Positions 54,063-62,731 of a DNA stretch of 64,000 bases are shown here, one piece after another. Position 1 is the stretch's first letter; each line of letters begins with the position of its first letter. Location of the stretch: the NCBI GenBank assembly GCA_963735885.1, contig CAVTMP010000010.1, positions 186,001 to 250,000 of the forward strand, in the 5' to 3' direction. The stretch comes from JBBSBL01 sp963735885. GTDB lineage: Bacteria > Actinomycetota > Thermoleophilia > Solirubrobacterales > Solirubrobacteraceae. The notes beneath the pieces were generated by a model. That model was not told the origin of the DNA and made no database searches. It worked only from the letters and a program-made list of their open reading frames with translations. Both the position numbers and the translations under genes were made by a program.

Positions 54063-55334
54063 TCAGGAGCGCGGCCCGAGCCGCACCGGCAGCGTGCGCA
54101 GCTGGTTCACGAACCCGGAGACCACCCACTCCGGGGTGCCGGCCGGCTCCATCGCCGGGTAGCGCGCGAGCGTCTCCTCGAACAGGATCCGCAGCTCCAG
54201 CCGCGCGAGCGCCGCGCCGAGGCAGAAGTGCCGCCCCCCCGCGCCGAAGCTCTGGTGCTCGGGGTTGCGCTCGACGTCGAAGCGATCGGCATCCTCGTAG
54301 CGCGTCTCGTCGCGGCCGGAGGAGACGTACCAGAGCACGACCTTGTCCCCCTCCCGGATCGTCTTCCCGCCGAGCTCGACGTCCCGCGTCGCCGTGCGGC
54401 GGAAGTGCGCGAAGGCCGGGAACATCCGCAGCGACTCCTCGACGGCGGACGGGACCAGAGCCGGGTCCGCGAGCAGCTTGGCCCGCTCCTCGGGGTGGGT
54501 GATGAGCGCGTTCATCCCGCTCGCGTACGTCGCCTTCGTGCTGTCGTTGCCGGCGGCCATGAGGAGGAAGAACCCCATGACGATCTCGTGCTCCTCGAGC
54601 CGGTGGCCGTCGACCTCGGCGTGGACGAGCACGCTCGTCAGGTCGTCGGTCGGGCGCTCGCGCCGCTCGGCGATCAGGGCCTGGCAGCGGGCGAAGACCT
54701 CGGGCACGTCACGCTCCATGACGGTCTGGACGCCCTCCGGATTGATCTCGGGGTCGCCCGCGGCGAGGATCGTGTTCATCAGGTGCGCCCACATCGCGTC
54801 GTCGGAGGGCGGCAGGCCCATGAAGCGTCCGATCACGCGCGAGACGACCGGCTGGGCCACGTCGGCGATGAGGTCGCAGGCCTCGCGCCCGGCGAGTCGG
54901 TCGAGCACCTCGGCCGCGATCGCCCGGATCGCGTCCTCGTGCTCCGCGATGCGCTTCGGCGTGAAGCCGCGCTGGAAGAGGGCCTTGAGCCGGTCGTGCT
55001 TCGGCGGGTCCATCCCGATGAACATCGCGCGGATGAGCTCGATCGGCATCACGGAATCGGTGACCGCCGTGATCCCGCCGCGCTCGGAGGAGTAGGTCCG
55101 CCAGTCGAGGCTCACCTCGCGGACGTCGTCGGCCGTGGTGATCGACCAGAAGCCGGCCTCCGCCGGGTAGTCCGGGATGCGCTTGGAGAAGTGGACCGGA
55201 CAGCCGCCACGCAGGTCGCGGAAGAGGTCGTACGGCGGTCCCTCCTGCCAGATCTCCGGCTCGAAGACGAGAACGTCGTCGAACCGCGTGGGATCGTCGG
55301 GCGGCGCGGGCTCGGAGCGGGGTGTGGCGGACAT
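54063..55334 (-). CDS. cytochrome P450
   Basis: 423 residues, soluble bacterial class. I-helix AAGNDSTKATYASG (the AGxxST motif lacks the usual acid-Thr but keeps Asp-Ser-Thr), the ExxR motif ESLR, and the heme-binding loop FGAGGRHFCLGAALARLE with Cys371. The N-terminal half (YDLFRDLRGGCPVHFSK, FIGMDPPKHDRLKALFQRGF) resembles the CYP125/CYP142-like and Linalool-8-hydroxylase-like group that hydroxylates steroid or terpenoid side chains; substrate not proven. No ferredoxin gene is adjacent. ATG 55334 has a TAACCT -10 six bases upstream. Confidence 0.93.
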   Translation of the reverse strand: MSATPRSEPAPPDDPTRFDDVLVFEPEIWQEGPPYDLFRDLRGGCPVHFSKRIPDYPAEAGFWSITTADDVREVSLDWRTYSSERGGITAVTDSVMPIELIRAMFIGMDPPKHDRLKALFQRGFTPKRIAEHEDAIRAIAAEVLDRLAGREACDLIADVAQPVVSRVIGRFMGLPPSDDAMWAHLMNTILAAGDPEINPEGVQTVMERDVPEVFARCQALIAERRERPTDDLTSVLVHAEVDGHRLEEHEIVMGFFLLMAAGNDSTKATYASGMNALITHPEERAKLLADPALVPSAVEESLRMFPAFAHFRRTATRDVELGGKTIREGDKVVLWYVSSGRDETRYEDADRFDVERNPEHQSFGAGGRHFCLGAALARLELRILFEETLARYPAMEPAGTPEWVVSGFVNQLRTLPVRLGPRS

Positions 55335-55340
55335 GCGGCG

Positions 55341-55346
55341 AGGTTA
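55341..55346 (-). promoter_or_regulatory. -10 box TAACCT of the P450 gene
   Basis: TAACCT on the minus strand ends six bases before ATG 55334. The P450 gene therefore seems to have its own leaderless transcript although it lies 70 bases downstream of the HdeD gene. Confidence 0.45.
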
Positions 55347-55404
55347 CCGGTGGGCTGGCCGCGCGGCCAGGACCCGCTCCCGCCGCTCGACGTCGCCCGG
55401 GCGT

Positions 55405-55968
55405 TCAGCCCGACGTGCCCGCGAGCGCCCGATCGGCCCCGCGCAGCTGCCAGCCGGAGACGACGAACAGCAGCCCGCGGATGATCAGGACGATCCCGAT
55501 GATCACCGCGAAGGTCGAGAGGCCGAGCTCCGGCCAGGCGAGGATCACGATGCCGGCGACGAGGTCGAGCAGCGCGATGAAGATCGTCCAGCCCCGCCCT
55601 TCCGGCAGCGCGAACGCGGACACGAAGCGCACGATCCCGGCAACGACGAACCACACCCCGACGATCAGGGTGAAGACGATGAGCGTGCTGAACGGCTGCT
55701 TGATCAACACGAGCCCGGCGATCACGCTCAGCACGCCGATCAGCGCGAGCAGGCCCCGCCCCTCGCCGCGGCCGAAGATCGAGCCGCCGATGGCGAGCAC
55801 GCCGTCGACGAGCAGGAAGATGCCCGCGATCACGGTGAAGGTCGAGAGCGTCTCGTGCGGCGAGACGACGAAGAAGATCCCCACGCCGAGCTCGGCGAGG
55901 CCGACGAGCAGGACCAGCCACCACAGGCTGGTCACGGGGCGGAGCTCGGCATCGGCGGTCGTCGACAT
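55405..55968 (-). CDS. HdeD-family membrane protein
   Basis: 187 residues with six hydrophobic helices in three two-helix repeats (WLVLLVGLAELGVGIFFVV, FTVIAGIFLLVDGVLAIGG, GLLALIGVLSVIAGLVLI, VFTLIVGVWFVVAGIVRF, IALLDLVAGIVILAWP, VIIGIVLIIRGLLFVVSGW). This is the HdeD/DUF308 pattern; in Escherichia coli the family is linked to acid resistance, while the role in actinobacteria is unclear. Strong RBS AAAGGAGG before ATG 55968. Confidence 0.88.
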   Translation of the reverse strand: MSTTADAELRPVTSLWWLVLLVGLAELGVGIFFVVSPHETLSTFTVIAGIFLLVDGVLAIGGSIFGRGEGRGLLALIGVLSVIAGLVLIKQPFSTLIVFTLIVGVWFVVAGIVRFVSAFALPEGRGWTIFIALLDLVAGIVILAWPELGLSTFAVIIGIVLIIRGLLFVVSGWQLRGADRALAGTSG

Positions 55969-56113
55969 GCGGGGCCTCCTTTGGAGGCGGGGAAGGGCGG
56001 GGACGCCTGCGGTTACGACGCCGGTGTGGCGATTCCTGCCGGCCCCACCGGCGGCCGGCGCGTCGACAGCGACGTGATCTCGTGTTGTCGTCGCGGGCCG
56101 GGCTCGGCGCGGC

Positions 56114-56142
56114 TTGACCCGCGGTCGGCCGAGAGCTACGTT
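56114..56142 (+). promoter_or_regulatory. promoter TTGACC-N17-TACGTT
   Basis: A near-consensus housekeeping promoter: -35 TTGACC at 56114-56119, 17-base spacer, -10 TACGTT at 56137-56142, about 45 bases before ATG 56188. It is among the clearest -35/-10 pairs in the window. It probably drives the ABM-fold gene and possibly the cupin and propeller genes behind it. Confidence 0.6.
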
Positions 56143-56187
56143 CGACGTCGTCCCTGCCAGGCCGATTTCTCCACGGGAGGCCGCACG

Positions 56188-56493
56188 ATGTATGCACGTA
56201 TCGCCACGTTCGAGGGCGCCAACCCCGCCGGACTCGATCAGATGATCGAGGGCGTGAAGGGGCAGGTCGACGAGCAGTGGGCCTCGCCGCCGGAGGGGCT
56301 CGAGCAGGCCCGGGAGATGATGATGCTCGTCGACCGCGAGCACGGCCGCGGGCTGGGCATCACGCTGTTCGAGACCGAGGCCGACCTGCGCCGCGGCGAC
56401 GAGGCCCTGAACCGCATGTCGCCGGCCGGCGGCGGCGAGGGCGAGCGCACCGGGGTCGCGTTCTACGAGATCCCGATCCGCAAGGCCCGCTGA
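56188..56493 (+). CDS. ABM-like dimeric alpha/beta-barrel protein
   Basis: 101 residues. ARIATFEGANPAGLDQMIEG followed by helix and GRGLGITLFETEADLRRGDE, ending GVAFYEIPIRKAR, fits the ferredoxin-like fold of antibiotic-biosynthesis-monooxygenase/EthD-type small proteins. These form dimers; functions range from quinone oxygenation to heme chemistry, with no active-site assignment here. RBS GGGAGG. Next gene 40 bases downstream on the same strand. Confidence 0.72.
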   Translation: MYARIATFEGANPAGLDQMIEGVKGQVDEQWASPPEGLEQAREMMMLVDREHGRGLGITLFETEADLRRGDEALNRMSPAGGGEGERTGVAFYEIPIRKAR

Positions 56494-56533
56494 AGCCGGC
56501 CGCGCTCCGAGCTCCGTCCCGGTCAGCCGGCCG

Positions 56534-57007
56534 ATGCCCCGTGCGGGTCAGGAGATCCACGGCCCCGGGGGGTACCGGCTGCGCCTGATCAGGACGGCGG
56601 CGGAGACGGGCGGTGCGCTGCTCGAGATGGAGGCGTCGTACGCCGAGGCCGGCTGGCTGCCGCCGGCCCACCTCCATCCGGCGCAGGACGAGCGGTTCGA
56701 GGTGCTCGACGGCTCGATCCGGACGATCATCGCCGGGACCGAGCGCTCCTACGGCGCGGGCGAGCGCTTCGAGGTCCCGGCGGGCACGCCGCACCAGGTG
56801 ACGTCGGAGGGCCCCGCGCGGATGCGCTGGGAGGTCCGGCCCGCGCTCCGCACCGCGGAGTTCTTCGCGCGCCTCTACGGCGAGGGCCCCGACAGCGCGC
56901 AGGCCGCGGAGTCGATCGTGGACTTCCTGGCCGAGTTCGAGGCGGAGATCCGGATGGCCGCCCCCGTGGAGGAGCCGCCCGACGGCCACGGGTCGGGCGG
57001 CGCGTGA
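56534..57007 (+). CDS. cupin-domain protein
   Basis: 157 residues. A single cupin barrel at about 12-105: the first motif is PPAHLHPAQDERFEVLDG, with two His and one Glu as metal ligands; the second is GERFEVPAGTPHQVTSEGPA, with the last His. The C-terminal part (FFARLYGEGPDSAQAAESIV) is helical. Probably a small metal-binding dioxygenase- or isomerase-type or a binding protein. Its stop overlaps the GTG of the next gene (GTGA), implying co-translation. Confidence 0.8.
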   Translation: MPRAGQEIHGPGGYRLRLIRTAAETGGALLEMEASYAEAGWLPPAHLHPAQDERFEVLDGSIRTIIAGTERSYGAGERFEVPAGTPHQVTSEGPARMRWEVRPALRTAEFFARLYGEGPDSAQAAESIVDFLAEFEAEIRMAAPVEEPPDGHGSGGA

Positions 57008-58361
57008 CCCGCGCCTACTGGCCCCGGCCCTGGACCGGTGAGGACGGCGGGCCGCGCCGGTGGTGCTGCGCGACCGGTCAGCCCGGGCCGGGCCTTCGCC
57101 CGGGCGAGCGGCTCGAGGTCGCCGCCGTCCGCGACGCCTTCGCCACCGACATGCTCGTGCGCCGCGACCCCGGGGAGCTCTACGCCTTGCGCCACGAGAT
57201 GCCCCTGCGCCGGCCGCTGGCCACCCCGGTGGCGGCGTGGGTCGAGCGGCTCGATCCCGCGACGCTCGCCGTGGCCGCCTCCTCCCCCGGCTGCCCGGCG
57301 GGCGCTTCTGGCCCGGCGGCATCGCGGCGCACGCCAACGGCGACCTGCACCTCGTCTTCGGCCGCTGGGCGCACCGCCTGAGCCCCGAGCTCGAGGTCCT
57401 CGCGTCCCACCGTCTCCCGGTCGCGCGCCCGCACAACTCCTTCGTGGTGCTGGACGGCGGAGAGATCGTGACCAAGGACTGCGACGCGCCCGCCGGTCTG
57501 GAGCCCTCGACCGTCTCGGTCCTCGACCCGGAGTCCCTGCTGCCGGTCGCGCCGCCGCTGCGACTGCCGGAGCCGTGCATCGCGCGGCTGTCCTCCGACG
57601 GCGACAGCGTGATCGCGGTGGGGACGACCGTCGTCTTCCGGCTCGTCCTCGACCGAGGGGCCGGGCGCCTGGAGCTCGACGCCCGGTGGCGACCGTCCTA
57701 CGGGCCGGCGCCCGGGCGCAGCTATGGCTGGGACCCCGTGATCACCGAGCAGCACGTCCTGTGGATGGACAACGGGCGCAACGCGACCGACCGCGCGATG
57801 CGCGGAACCGGGCTGGCGCCGGACCCCGTCCGTCTCTGGTGGGCGCGGCGCGACGACGACCGCGCCGTGCGCTCGGTCGAGATCAGCGGGCTGCCGTTCG
57901 GCACGGAGTCGAACCCGCCGGCCTGGGACCCGGTGCGCGGGGTGGTCGTGGCCTACGACGCCGGCAACGCCGTCCTGCGCGGCTGGCGCCTGGCCGGCGA
58001 CGAGCTGGAGCCGCTCTGGCGCCGCGACGGCTTCGCGCACGCCGGCCACCTCGTCGTCTACCCGGACACGCGCGAGCTCGTCGCCCAGGACTGGCGCGAG
58101 CTGGAGGCCCTGCGCCGGCCGCTCGTGCGCCGGGCGCTGCGGCCCGCCTTCACCGCGCTCGCGCGATCGGCACGGGCGCGCCGCGCGTCGCTCCGGACCG
58201 GGCAGGACCAGCTCGTGGTGCTCGACCTCGACACCGGCGTGGACCGGGCGCGCGTGGACGTCCCGTCCTCCAGCCAGGGCTTCCTCTTTCCCGCGCCCGG
58301 CTTCGGCCGCGACGTCTACTACCAGTCGCTGACCACGATCGCCCGGGTCGCGGTCGCCTAG
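57004..58361 (+). CDS. propeller-like protein of unknown function (one frameshift)
   Basis: 452 residues after restoring one missing C in the run 57284-57288. The upstream frame ends in VERLDPATLAVAASSP and the downstream one continues LPGGRFWPGGIAAHANGDLH. Repeated blade-like segments (AHRLSPELEVLASHRLPVAR, HNSFVVLDGGEIVTKDCD, PEPCIARLSSDGDSVIAVGT, LVVLDLDTGVDRARVDVP) suggest a beta-propeller. No signal peptide is evident at the GTG start. No family recognised. It ends tail to tail with the secreted barrel protein gene; the two stop codons overlap. Confidence 0.65.
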
Positions 58362-59459
58362 TAGGTCGCCGAGCCCTCCACGGAGAGCGTGCCGGACTGG
58401 CCGTCCAGCGTGTTGTGGTCGCGCACCTGCAGCGCGCCGCTCGAGATGCCCCGGTAGGCGCCGGTGCCGCCGGTGAAGCGCGCCGTGCCCCGGAAGCTGA
58501 TCCCGTTCGCGCTGAGGGTGAACGGCATCGAGGCCGTGCCGGTGACCGAGCCGCGCCGGAACCTCAGCCGGAAGGTGCCGGTGAAGCGCGCGTCCTTGAG
58601 CGTGCCGACGAGCACGATCGAGCCGTTCCCGAACGGGGTGCCCGTGAGCGTGCCGTGATCCTCGACCGTGCCGGGCGTCGCCGGCGTGACGGTGCGGGTC
58701 CGGCCCGTCACGCTCACGGGATGCCGCGCTCGCGGGCCGCGACGGGTCGTCGTGGCGAGCTGGTAGGTGTTCTGCAGCTCGTCCTGGATGATCGTGGCCC
58801 GGCCCTTCGCCGTCAGGACGAGCGGCCGCGTGAGCCGGCGCGTGCGGTAGCGCCATCCGGGTGGCGGCTTCAGGCGGCGGCCGAGCGAGCGGAGCCCGGG
58901 GAGCGTCAGCGTCGGATCCTTGATCTGGGCGTAGCTCTGCATCACGTAGGTGTCGCCGCCGGGGGCGACGAGCTCGAACACCGTGCGCCCCCGCCTCCAG
59001 CGCCAGTCGTTGTTGCGCGCGATCGTGCGGTCGGTGTAGGGCGTCTGGTTCAGGTCGGCCGCGGTGCGGATCGGGATGGTCGCCACCTTCGTCATCCGCA
59101 GGCCGTGGAACGCGCGGCGGCCGCCGGTCTCGGCGGTGGCGGCGTCCATGAGGAAGTGACGCGGGCCGTTGAGGACGACGACGCGTGTCCCCGAGCTCCC
59201 GGGCGAGCGCGACGGCGTTGAACGCGCGCCACCGGGCGGCCGGGCACGTGTTCAGGCCGATCGTGTTCCAGACGATCGCGGTCGCGGCGGGCGGCAGGCC
59301 CTTGAGCTCGAGGATCTCGCAGTACCGCGCGTCGTGGAGGCCCGAGATCCGGTGCGTCGCCGCGGACGCCGGGGCGGGGAGGCCGGCGGCGGCCGCGGTC
59401 ACGACCACGGCGAGCGCTGCGCGGCGCGGGCCGCTCATGAACGCGTGGCGTCGGTCCAT
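58358..59459 (-). CDS. secreted protein with allene-oxide-cyclase-barrel-like C-terminal domain (one frameshift)
   Basis: 366 residues from ATG 59459 (or 59438) after removing one extra base in the run 59189-59192. Signal peptide RRAALAVVVTAAAAGLPAPA. The middle part has TRVVVLNGPRHFLMDAATAE and YVMQSYAQIKDPTLTLPGLR. The last 130 residues (GTLTGTPFGNGSIVLVGTLK, RFTGGTGAYRGISSGALQVR) look like the eight-stranded AOC/dirigent barrel common in secreted actinobacterial proteins. The gene starts six bases after the first sulfatase's stop. Function unknown; possibly ligand binding. Confidence 0.65.
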
Positions 59460-59464
59460 CGCCC

Positions 59465-61088
59465 TCACGGTGCCACGTCGCACGCGCGCCCGCGGCAGCG
59501 GTCGAGTCTGGCCAGGTCCGCCGCGAGCCGCGCCTTGACCCGCGCGTAGGCGGGATCGGCGGCGACGTTGCGGAGCTCGAAGGGGTCTCGGCGGCGGTCG
59601 TAGAGCTCCTGGTCGCCGGTCTCCTTGTACACGACGTAGGTGTAGCGGTCCGTGCGCACGCCCTTGTACGGGCGGTCCCACGCGTTGTTCGGGATGTTGC
59701 CCTCGAAGAGCGGGGCCGGCGCCTCGATCTCGAGTGCCCGGTTCGGGCGGCGCCTCGGCTTGCGCGACCGTGGGCATGAGCGAGACGCCGTCCATCGTGC
59801 GCCCGGCCCGTGCCCTGGCGACGGAGACGAGCGTCGGCGCGAAGTCGACGTTGGAGACCTGCCCCCGCACGGTCCGGTTGGCCGGCACGCCGGGGCCGCG
59901 CAGGATGAACGGCACGCGGAGCGACTCCTCGTAGGGCAGGAACTTGTCGCCCGGGATGCGGTGCTCGCCCTGCAGCCAGCCGTTGTCGGACACGAAGACG
60001 ATCAGCGTGTTGCGCAGCTGGCCGGTGGCGGTGAGGATCTTCACCAGGCGCTTCACGTGGTCGTCGACGGCGAGCAGCGAGCCGATCCGCCCCTCGTAGT
60101 CGAGCTGGAGCTGCTGGATCTGGTCGGCGGTCAGCGAGGGCGCGTGGGTGCGCATGTTCGACGGCTTGTCGGAGAAGTCGGCCTCGTTGAAGCTCGGCGG
60201 CCGCGGCAGGGTGAAGCTCGCGCTCCGGTCCGCGTAGCGCGGCGCCGGGCGCGGGTCGCGCCCCGGCCGGCGCATGAGCGTCGTCGCGACGTCCTCGCGG
60301 TGCGGCGCGGCGGGCGCCCACCAGATGAAGAACGGCTTCTTCGCGTTCCGCTCCGCCGCGACGAGATCCTCGGTGACCTTGCCGGTCACGTCCGGCGAGT
60401 AGTCCCCGGGGTTCTGCGCTCCCCAGTAGCGATAGGGGGCGGGGCCCATGGTCGCGGTCAGCTTCGCCAGGACCCCGGCGAGACCGCCCGGGTTCGGCGT
60501 CACCTCGATGTTCGCGAACTCGACGAGCTTGCGCGCGAAGTCCGCGTCGCCCCACGTCTTGAGCCGGCCGTTGCGGTTCATCACGAAGTTGTAGTAGTCG
60601 TAGGCGGACACGTCGAGGAGCCCGCGCCACGTGTCGAAGCCGATCGGGACCTCGCCGTGGGCGTCGAGCGCGCCGTAGCCGTTGAGCCACTTGCCGATCA
60701 GCGCGGTGCGGTAGCCGGACCGCTGCAACCACCGCGGCAGGATGTTGTCCCGGTGCTTCATGCCGTACCAGCCGTAGGGGTAGAAGTTGCCCACGACACC
60801 GTGGTTGTGGGCGTACTGGCCGGTGATGAAGGTCGCCCGCGCCGGGCAGCACAGCGGGAAGGAGTCGACCGCGTCGGCGAACGTCGTCCCCCTCGCGGCG
60901 AGCAGGCGCCGGACGTTCGGCATCTTCGCGACGTCGGCCGACGCCTGATCGTCGGTCATGACGACGAGGATGTTCGGCCGGCCGTCGCGGGCCGCGACGG
61001 CGGGGCGGGCGGCGGCCGGGCCGGCGAGCGCCGCGGTCAGGAGCGCCGCGGCGAGCGCCGTGAGCGTGATGGCGGTCCGGCGCCTCAC
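59465..61088 (-). CDS. secreted sulfatase (one frameshift)
   Basis: 540 residues after removing one extra base in the run 59745-59747; the corrected end reads RALEIEAPAPLFEGNIPNNA and KGVRTDRYTYVVYKETGDQE. Signal peptide (TLTALAAALLTAALAGPAAA). Catalytic features: metal motif NILVVMTDDQ, the formylglycine signature CCPARATFITGQ near 79, HNHGVVGNFYP, and VFVSDNGWLQGEHRIPGDKF. Sulfatases hydrolyse sulfate esters and need a formylglycine-generating enzyme, which is not in this window. The GTG start overlaps the stop of the other sulfatase gene (GTGA). Confidence 0.88.
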
Positions 61089-62581
61089 GACGGCGACACC
61101 GGGCCGGAGCGGACGAGGTGGCACGCGCGGCCCTTGCAGGTGCGCAGCGTCGCCAGGCGCCGCTTGATCTCGGCCAGGGCCCCCGCGTAGCGCGGATCGT
61201 GGGCGACGTTCGTGAGCTCGAACGGATCGGCCTTGAGGTCGTAGAGCTCGTCCTCGCGCCCGTAGGCGGTGAGCGAGGTCTTGGGCGTGGTGATGTCCTC
61301 GTAGTGCCAGCGGAGGGTGTGGAAGCCCGAGTAGTACGGCAGGCCGTAGGAGTTGACGCCCGTCTCGACGACCATGTTGCGGTCGCGCAGCGAGCCCGCG
61401 CGCACGCGCTGGAGCGCGTATCCGTCCTGAGCCCGGCGCGGGCGGGCGCCGGCCGCGGCGGCGATCGTCGGCGCGAGGTCGACGTTCATCACCGGGTCCG
61501 AGGAGGTCCGTCCACGCGGGAAGCCGGGGCCGGAGATGATCAGCGGGACGCGGATCGACTCCTCGAAGCCGAAGTACTTCTGCCCGACGATGCGGTGCTC
61601 GCCGAGCAGCCACCCGTTGTCCGAGGTGAAGACGATCACGGTGTTGCGCAGCTGCCCCGAGCGGCGGAGCTGGCTCACGACGCGCTCGACCATGTCGTCG
61701 ACGCCGAGCAGCGCGCCGAGCCGGCCGCGATAGTGCGCGAGCGCGAGCGCCAGGTTCGGCCCGGCGACGCGCGGGAAGCCCTGGATGATCTTCGGCTTGT
61801 CGGAGACGTCGGCCTCGTCGAAGTTCGGCGTGTGCGGGATCTGCGCGTTGGAGAAGCGGTTGTGGCGGTAGCGCGGCGGCGGGAACGCCGGCGTCCCTTC
61901 CCGCCGCCCGTTCTCCTTGACCGCGATGGTGTGCGGCGCGTTCGGCGTGAGCCAGAGGAAGAAGGGCTTGCGGCGGCTGCTGTGGTGGCGGATGAAGTCG
62001 ACGGCGCGGCCCGCGAACACGTCGGTCTGGTAGTCCCGCGGCCGGCGCCCGTAGTGAACGAGGCGGCCGTTGATGTTCATCGTGTAGCCGTATTGGTCGT
62101 AGGTCGAGGGGTCCACGGCGCCCTGCCAGTCGCTCCAGCCGGGCGGGATCTCCCGCGGGCGCTGCTCGCCGTACTCGTTGAGGTACTTCCCGATCAGGCC
62201 GGTGGTGTAGCCGGCGCGCTGCAGCCATACCGGCAGCGTGTTGCCCTGGCCGAGCGCCCGGAAGACCTCATAGCCGCCGAACGGCGGGAAGTTCCACGTG
62301 ACGTGGTGGTTGTGGCTGTACTGCCCGGTGAGGAAGGTGGTGCGCGAGGGGCAGCACAGCGAGTAGGAGACGTAGCTGTTGCGATAGGTCGTCCCGGTGC
62401 TGCCGAGCAGCCGCTTCGTCTTGGGCAGCGCGATCATGTCGTCCTGCCGCTGGTCGTCGGTCGTGATGACGACGATGTTGGGGCGGCGCGCCGCCGAGGC
62501 GCCGGAGGGGGCGGCGATCAGCGCCACGAGCGCGGCCGCGACGAGCAGCACGCCGAGCACGGGCCTCGGGACAATGATCAC
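61085..62581 (-). CDS. secreted sulfatase
   Basis: 498 residues from GTG 62581 after AGGAGGAG. Signal peptide VLGVLLVAAALVALIAAPSG. Family motifs: NIVVITTDDQRQDDM (metal site), CCPSRTTFLTGQYSHNHH (formylglycine cysteine near 75), WLTPNAPHTIAVKENG, and FTSDNGWLLGEHRIVGQKYF. Uninterrupted and about 45 % alike to the next gene by eye, so the two likely arose by duplication. Substrate unknown; this subgroup resembles N-acetylglucosamine-6-sulfatase-like enzymes. Confidence 0.92.
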   Translation of the reverse strand: MIIVPRPVLGVLLVAAALVALIAAPSGASAARRPNIVVITTDDQRQDDMIALPKTKRLLGSTGTTYRNSYVSYSLCCPSRTTFLTGQYSHNHHVTWNFPPFGGYEVFRALGQGNTLPVWLQRAGYTTGLIGKYLNEYGEQRPREIPPGWSDWQGAVDPSTYDQYGYTMNINGRLVHYGRRPRDYQTDVFAGRAVDFIRHHSSRRKPFFLWLTPNAPHTIAVKENGRREGTPAFPPPRYRHNRFSNAQIPHTPNFDEADVSDKPKIIQGFPRVAGPNLALALAHYRGRLGALLGVDDMVERVVSQLRRSGQLRNTVIVFTSDNGWLLGEHRIVGQKYFGFEESIRVPLIISGPGFPRGRTSSDPVMNVDLAPTIAAAAGARPRRAQDGYALQRVRAGSLRDRNMVVETGVNSYGLPYYSGFHTLRWHYEDITTPKTSLTAYGREDELYDLKADPFELTNVAHDPRYAGALAEIKRRLATLRTCKGRACHLVRSGPVSPS

Positions 62582-62631
62582 AGCGGGTCTCCTCCTGGCA
62601 GGCGTTCTCGCGGCGCGGGAACGGGACGCCA

Positions 62632-62661
62632 GGAATACCACGGCTGCTGACCGCGCGTCAA
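62632..62661 (-). promoter_or_regulatory. promoter of the sulfatase operon
   Basis: On the minus strand TTGACG (62661-62656), an 18-base spacer and TATTCC (62637-62632), about 50 bases before GTG 62581. It probably drives both sulfatase genes and the barrel protein gene. Confidence 0.5.
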
Positions 62662-62731
62662 ACAAGAACCGGGCGAGCGGGCCGGGGCACCGGCGCTCGG
62701 CGTGCGCCCCTCTGCGAGGATCCGGCCCCCG

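Noticed and set aside
57180..62228. 1682-codon minus-strand open frame spanning several genes
   Set aside because: It joins pieces of the sulfatase and barrel protein genes in one frame only because of single-base shifts and GC-rich antisense reading of the propeller gene; the parts are annotated separately.
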